Shown here in pieces: positions 62,881 to 64,000 of a DNA stretch of 64,000 nucleotides. Origin of the DNA: Gracilimonas sp. (GTDB taxonomy: Bacteria; Bacteroidota; Rhodothermia; Balneolales; Balneolaceae). The DNA lies in the NCBI RefSeq assembly GCF_040218225.1, contig NZ_JAVJQO010000002.1, positions 124,001-188,000 of the forward strand, given 5' to 3'. Position 1 is the stretch's first letter. Each line of letters begins with the position of its first letter. The notes beneath the pieces were generated by a model. That model saw only the letters and a program-made list of their open reading frames with translations. It was not told the DNA's origin and searched no databases. The position numbers and the translations under genes are program-made.

Positions 62881-62903
62881 TTGTATCGTTTTATTGGCTT
62901 TGA

Positions 62904-63422
62904 TTATTTTAATTTTGCTATAATTTTATCAGTTATATCAAGACCCTCATTATCTGCAAAAAAGATAATGGCGTCACCGTAAGAGGTACCTTCGTTGAGT
63001 ACGAGATCAAGACCCATTTCCTGGGCAACCTCCTCCATGGCTGTATTCATTCTTTCTATAATCGGAGCCATCAACTCATTTCGCTTTTGACGAATTTCAT
63101 TCATCATAGACTCCCGGTCTTGCTCAAATTGATCATTTAATTCCATTAACTCCTGCTCTTTATTAGCTCGTTCCTGTTGAGACAGGTTGGCCATTGAAGA
63201 TTCGTAGTTTGAGAAAATCTGTTGAAGGTCAGTAGCTTTAGCAGCAAGCTCCTGATCTCTTTGTTCAATTAGTGTGTTTATTTGTTGATCAACCTCCTCT
63301 ACTTCAGGAAGCTCGTTAAGAACTCGGGCAGGATTAGTGTATCCAATTTTGACCTGCGCCAGAGCATCCTGGAGTGCAAAAACGCTCAGGAAAAGGATAA
63401 TGGCAGTAGTTCTTTTACTCAT
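62904..63422 (-). CDS. OmpH/Skp-family periplasmic chaperone
   Basis: 172 residues with signal peptide (ending QDALAQ). It has KIGYTNPARVLNELPEV at the N-terminus, a charged coiled-coil arm (~45-120) and a final body strand (LDLVLNEGTSYGDAIIF). It lies 23 bases upstream of the third homologue, so they are co-transcribed. The arm of this copy is richer in acidic residues and Asn than its neighbour. Confidence 0.9.
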   Translation of the reverse strand: MSKRTTAIILFLSVFALQDALAQVKIGYTNPARVLNELPEVEEVDQQINTLIEQRDQELAAKATDLQQIFSNYESSMANLSQQERANKEQELMELNDQFEQDRESMMNEIRQKRNELMAPIIERMNTAMEEVAQEMGLDLVLNEGTSYGDAIIFFADNEGLDITDKIIAKLK

Positions 63423-63475
63423 ATTTATAAATCTATCGTTTTTTCTAATTTAAAAGTTTTTTCTAACAATTGTCG

Positions 63476-64000
63476 TTACTGTTCTTCTATCTCGATGCCC
63501 AGTTCTAACAAAATGTCGTCGTTTAAATTGTATTCATTATTAGCGTAAACCATATAAATGTCGCCTGAGCGGTCAAATACAAAGTCAAAAGATTGCTTTT
63601 GAGCTACAGCCCTTACAGCTGTGAAAATCTGACGCTGAATGGGTTCCAACAATTCGCGTTGTCTTGAAAAATATTCACCTTCAGGACCAAATTTTTGAGC
63701 AAGAAATTGTTCTTTTTCTCTTTTCTTTTGCGCTATTTCCTGCCTCTTCTGATTACGAATTTCATCGGTATATAGTATTTCTTTAGCCTCATAATCTTCC
63801 TGAAGCTGTTGAATCTCATTCTCGAGCTCTTCAACCTGTTCTTTCCATTGGCTGCTCAATAGATCCAGTTGTTGCTGAATACCTTCATATTCCGGAATCT
63901 GCTGTAGAATGTAGTCAGACTCGTAGAACCCAATTTTTTGTTCCTGGGCCCATAAAGTCTGAGATAGACCTGCAAACAGTACAGTAATAATCAAATACTT
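63476..64000 (-). CDS. OmpH/Skp-family periplasmic chaperone, 5'-truncated by window edge
   Basis: The frame is open to the window end: codons for Lys-Tyr lie upstream of the TTG at 63994, so the start is probably just outside. The signal peptide (ending QTLWAQ) is followed by KIGFYESDYILQQIPEYEG, a long coiled-coil arm, and a body strand FDFVFDRSGDIYMVY. It is the first of three tandem Skp-like genes seen here, 53 bases before the second. In Bacteroidota such genes follow bamA, which may lie just beyond the edge. Confidence 0.88.
   Translation of the reverse strand, partial: KYLIITVLFAGLSQTLWAQEQKIGFYESDYILQQIPEYEGIQQQLDLLSSQWKEQVEELENEIQQLQEDYEAKEILYTDEIRNQKRQEIAQKKREKEQFLAQKFGPEGEYFSRQRELLEPIQRQIFTAVRAVAQKQSFDFVFDRSGDIYMVYANNEYNLNDDILLELGIEIEEQ

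Overview
The window looks like a chromosomal segment of a Bacteroidota-type bacterium, most likely the Balneolota (Balneola/Gracilimonas relatives). This rests on six secreted proteins with a C-terminal type IX secretion sorting domain of the YPNPFNP...LSSGxYxYxL...KMxLIK type, a PorV/PorQ-family outer membrane protein, a large TonB-dependent receptor with a carboxypeptidase-regulatory domain, many SPII lipoproteins, GTG/TTG starts, and a few promoter -7 elements of the TAnnTTTG form. The genus is inference. No rRNA, tRNA, CRISPR array or complete insertion sequence was seen.

Layout. 0-9.8 kb: the 3' end of pdxB, two decayed genes (a DUF4440-type protein with one in-frame TGA, and a serine hydrolase with a frameshift plus an amber codon), small lipoproteins, a Na/phosphate cotransporter and a secreted GH3 enzyme. 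9.85-11.1 kb: a small integron-like cassette run. An Imm27-type immunity gene and a higBA toxin-antitoxin pair lie in one orientation, and the stop codons of higA and the Imm27 gene fall inside attC-like imperfect palindromes. 11-15 kb: a TrkA-C membrane protein, a multi-PAS histidine kinase and TatD.

15.3-35.4 kb is an amino-sugar and peptidoglycan salvage region. It encodes a NagB deaminase fused to a LmbE-type deacetylase domain, an AmpG-like permease, two N-acetylmuramoyl-L-alanine amidases (one with a sorting domain), a NamZ-type exo-N-acetylmuramidase (DUF1343), a cytoplasmic NagZ-type GH3, a BadF-type GlcNAc kinase, a HGSNAT-like membrane acetyltransferase, a secreted NAGPA-like phosphodiester glycosidase, a calcineurin-type phosphoesterase and a secreted GHL10-type hydrolase. 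Together they could strip stem peptides, release MurNAc and GlcNAc, import the products and feed them to central metabolism. murQ and a separate nagA are not in the window.

35.5-44.6 kb is a minus-strand run, probably an operon: TonB-dependent receptor, a large secreted FN3 protein, a PorV-family barrel, an IPT/TIG propeller lipoprotein and a sorting-domain propeller protein. A paralogue of the FN3 protein sits at 49.3-51.4 kb with a different C-terminus. 45-49 kb: tryptophan 2,3-dioxygenase and a kynureninase, then recA-recX with a palindrome at the recA promoter. 51-64 kb is housekeeping: AI-2E family transporter, purN-purH, the cell-shape operon mreBCD-mrdA-rodA, rnhB, a VWA protein, and three tandem Skp/OmpH periplasmic chaperones, the last cut by the window edge.
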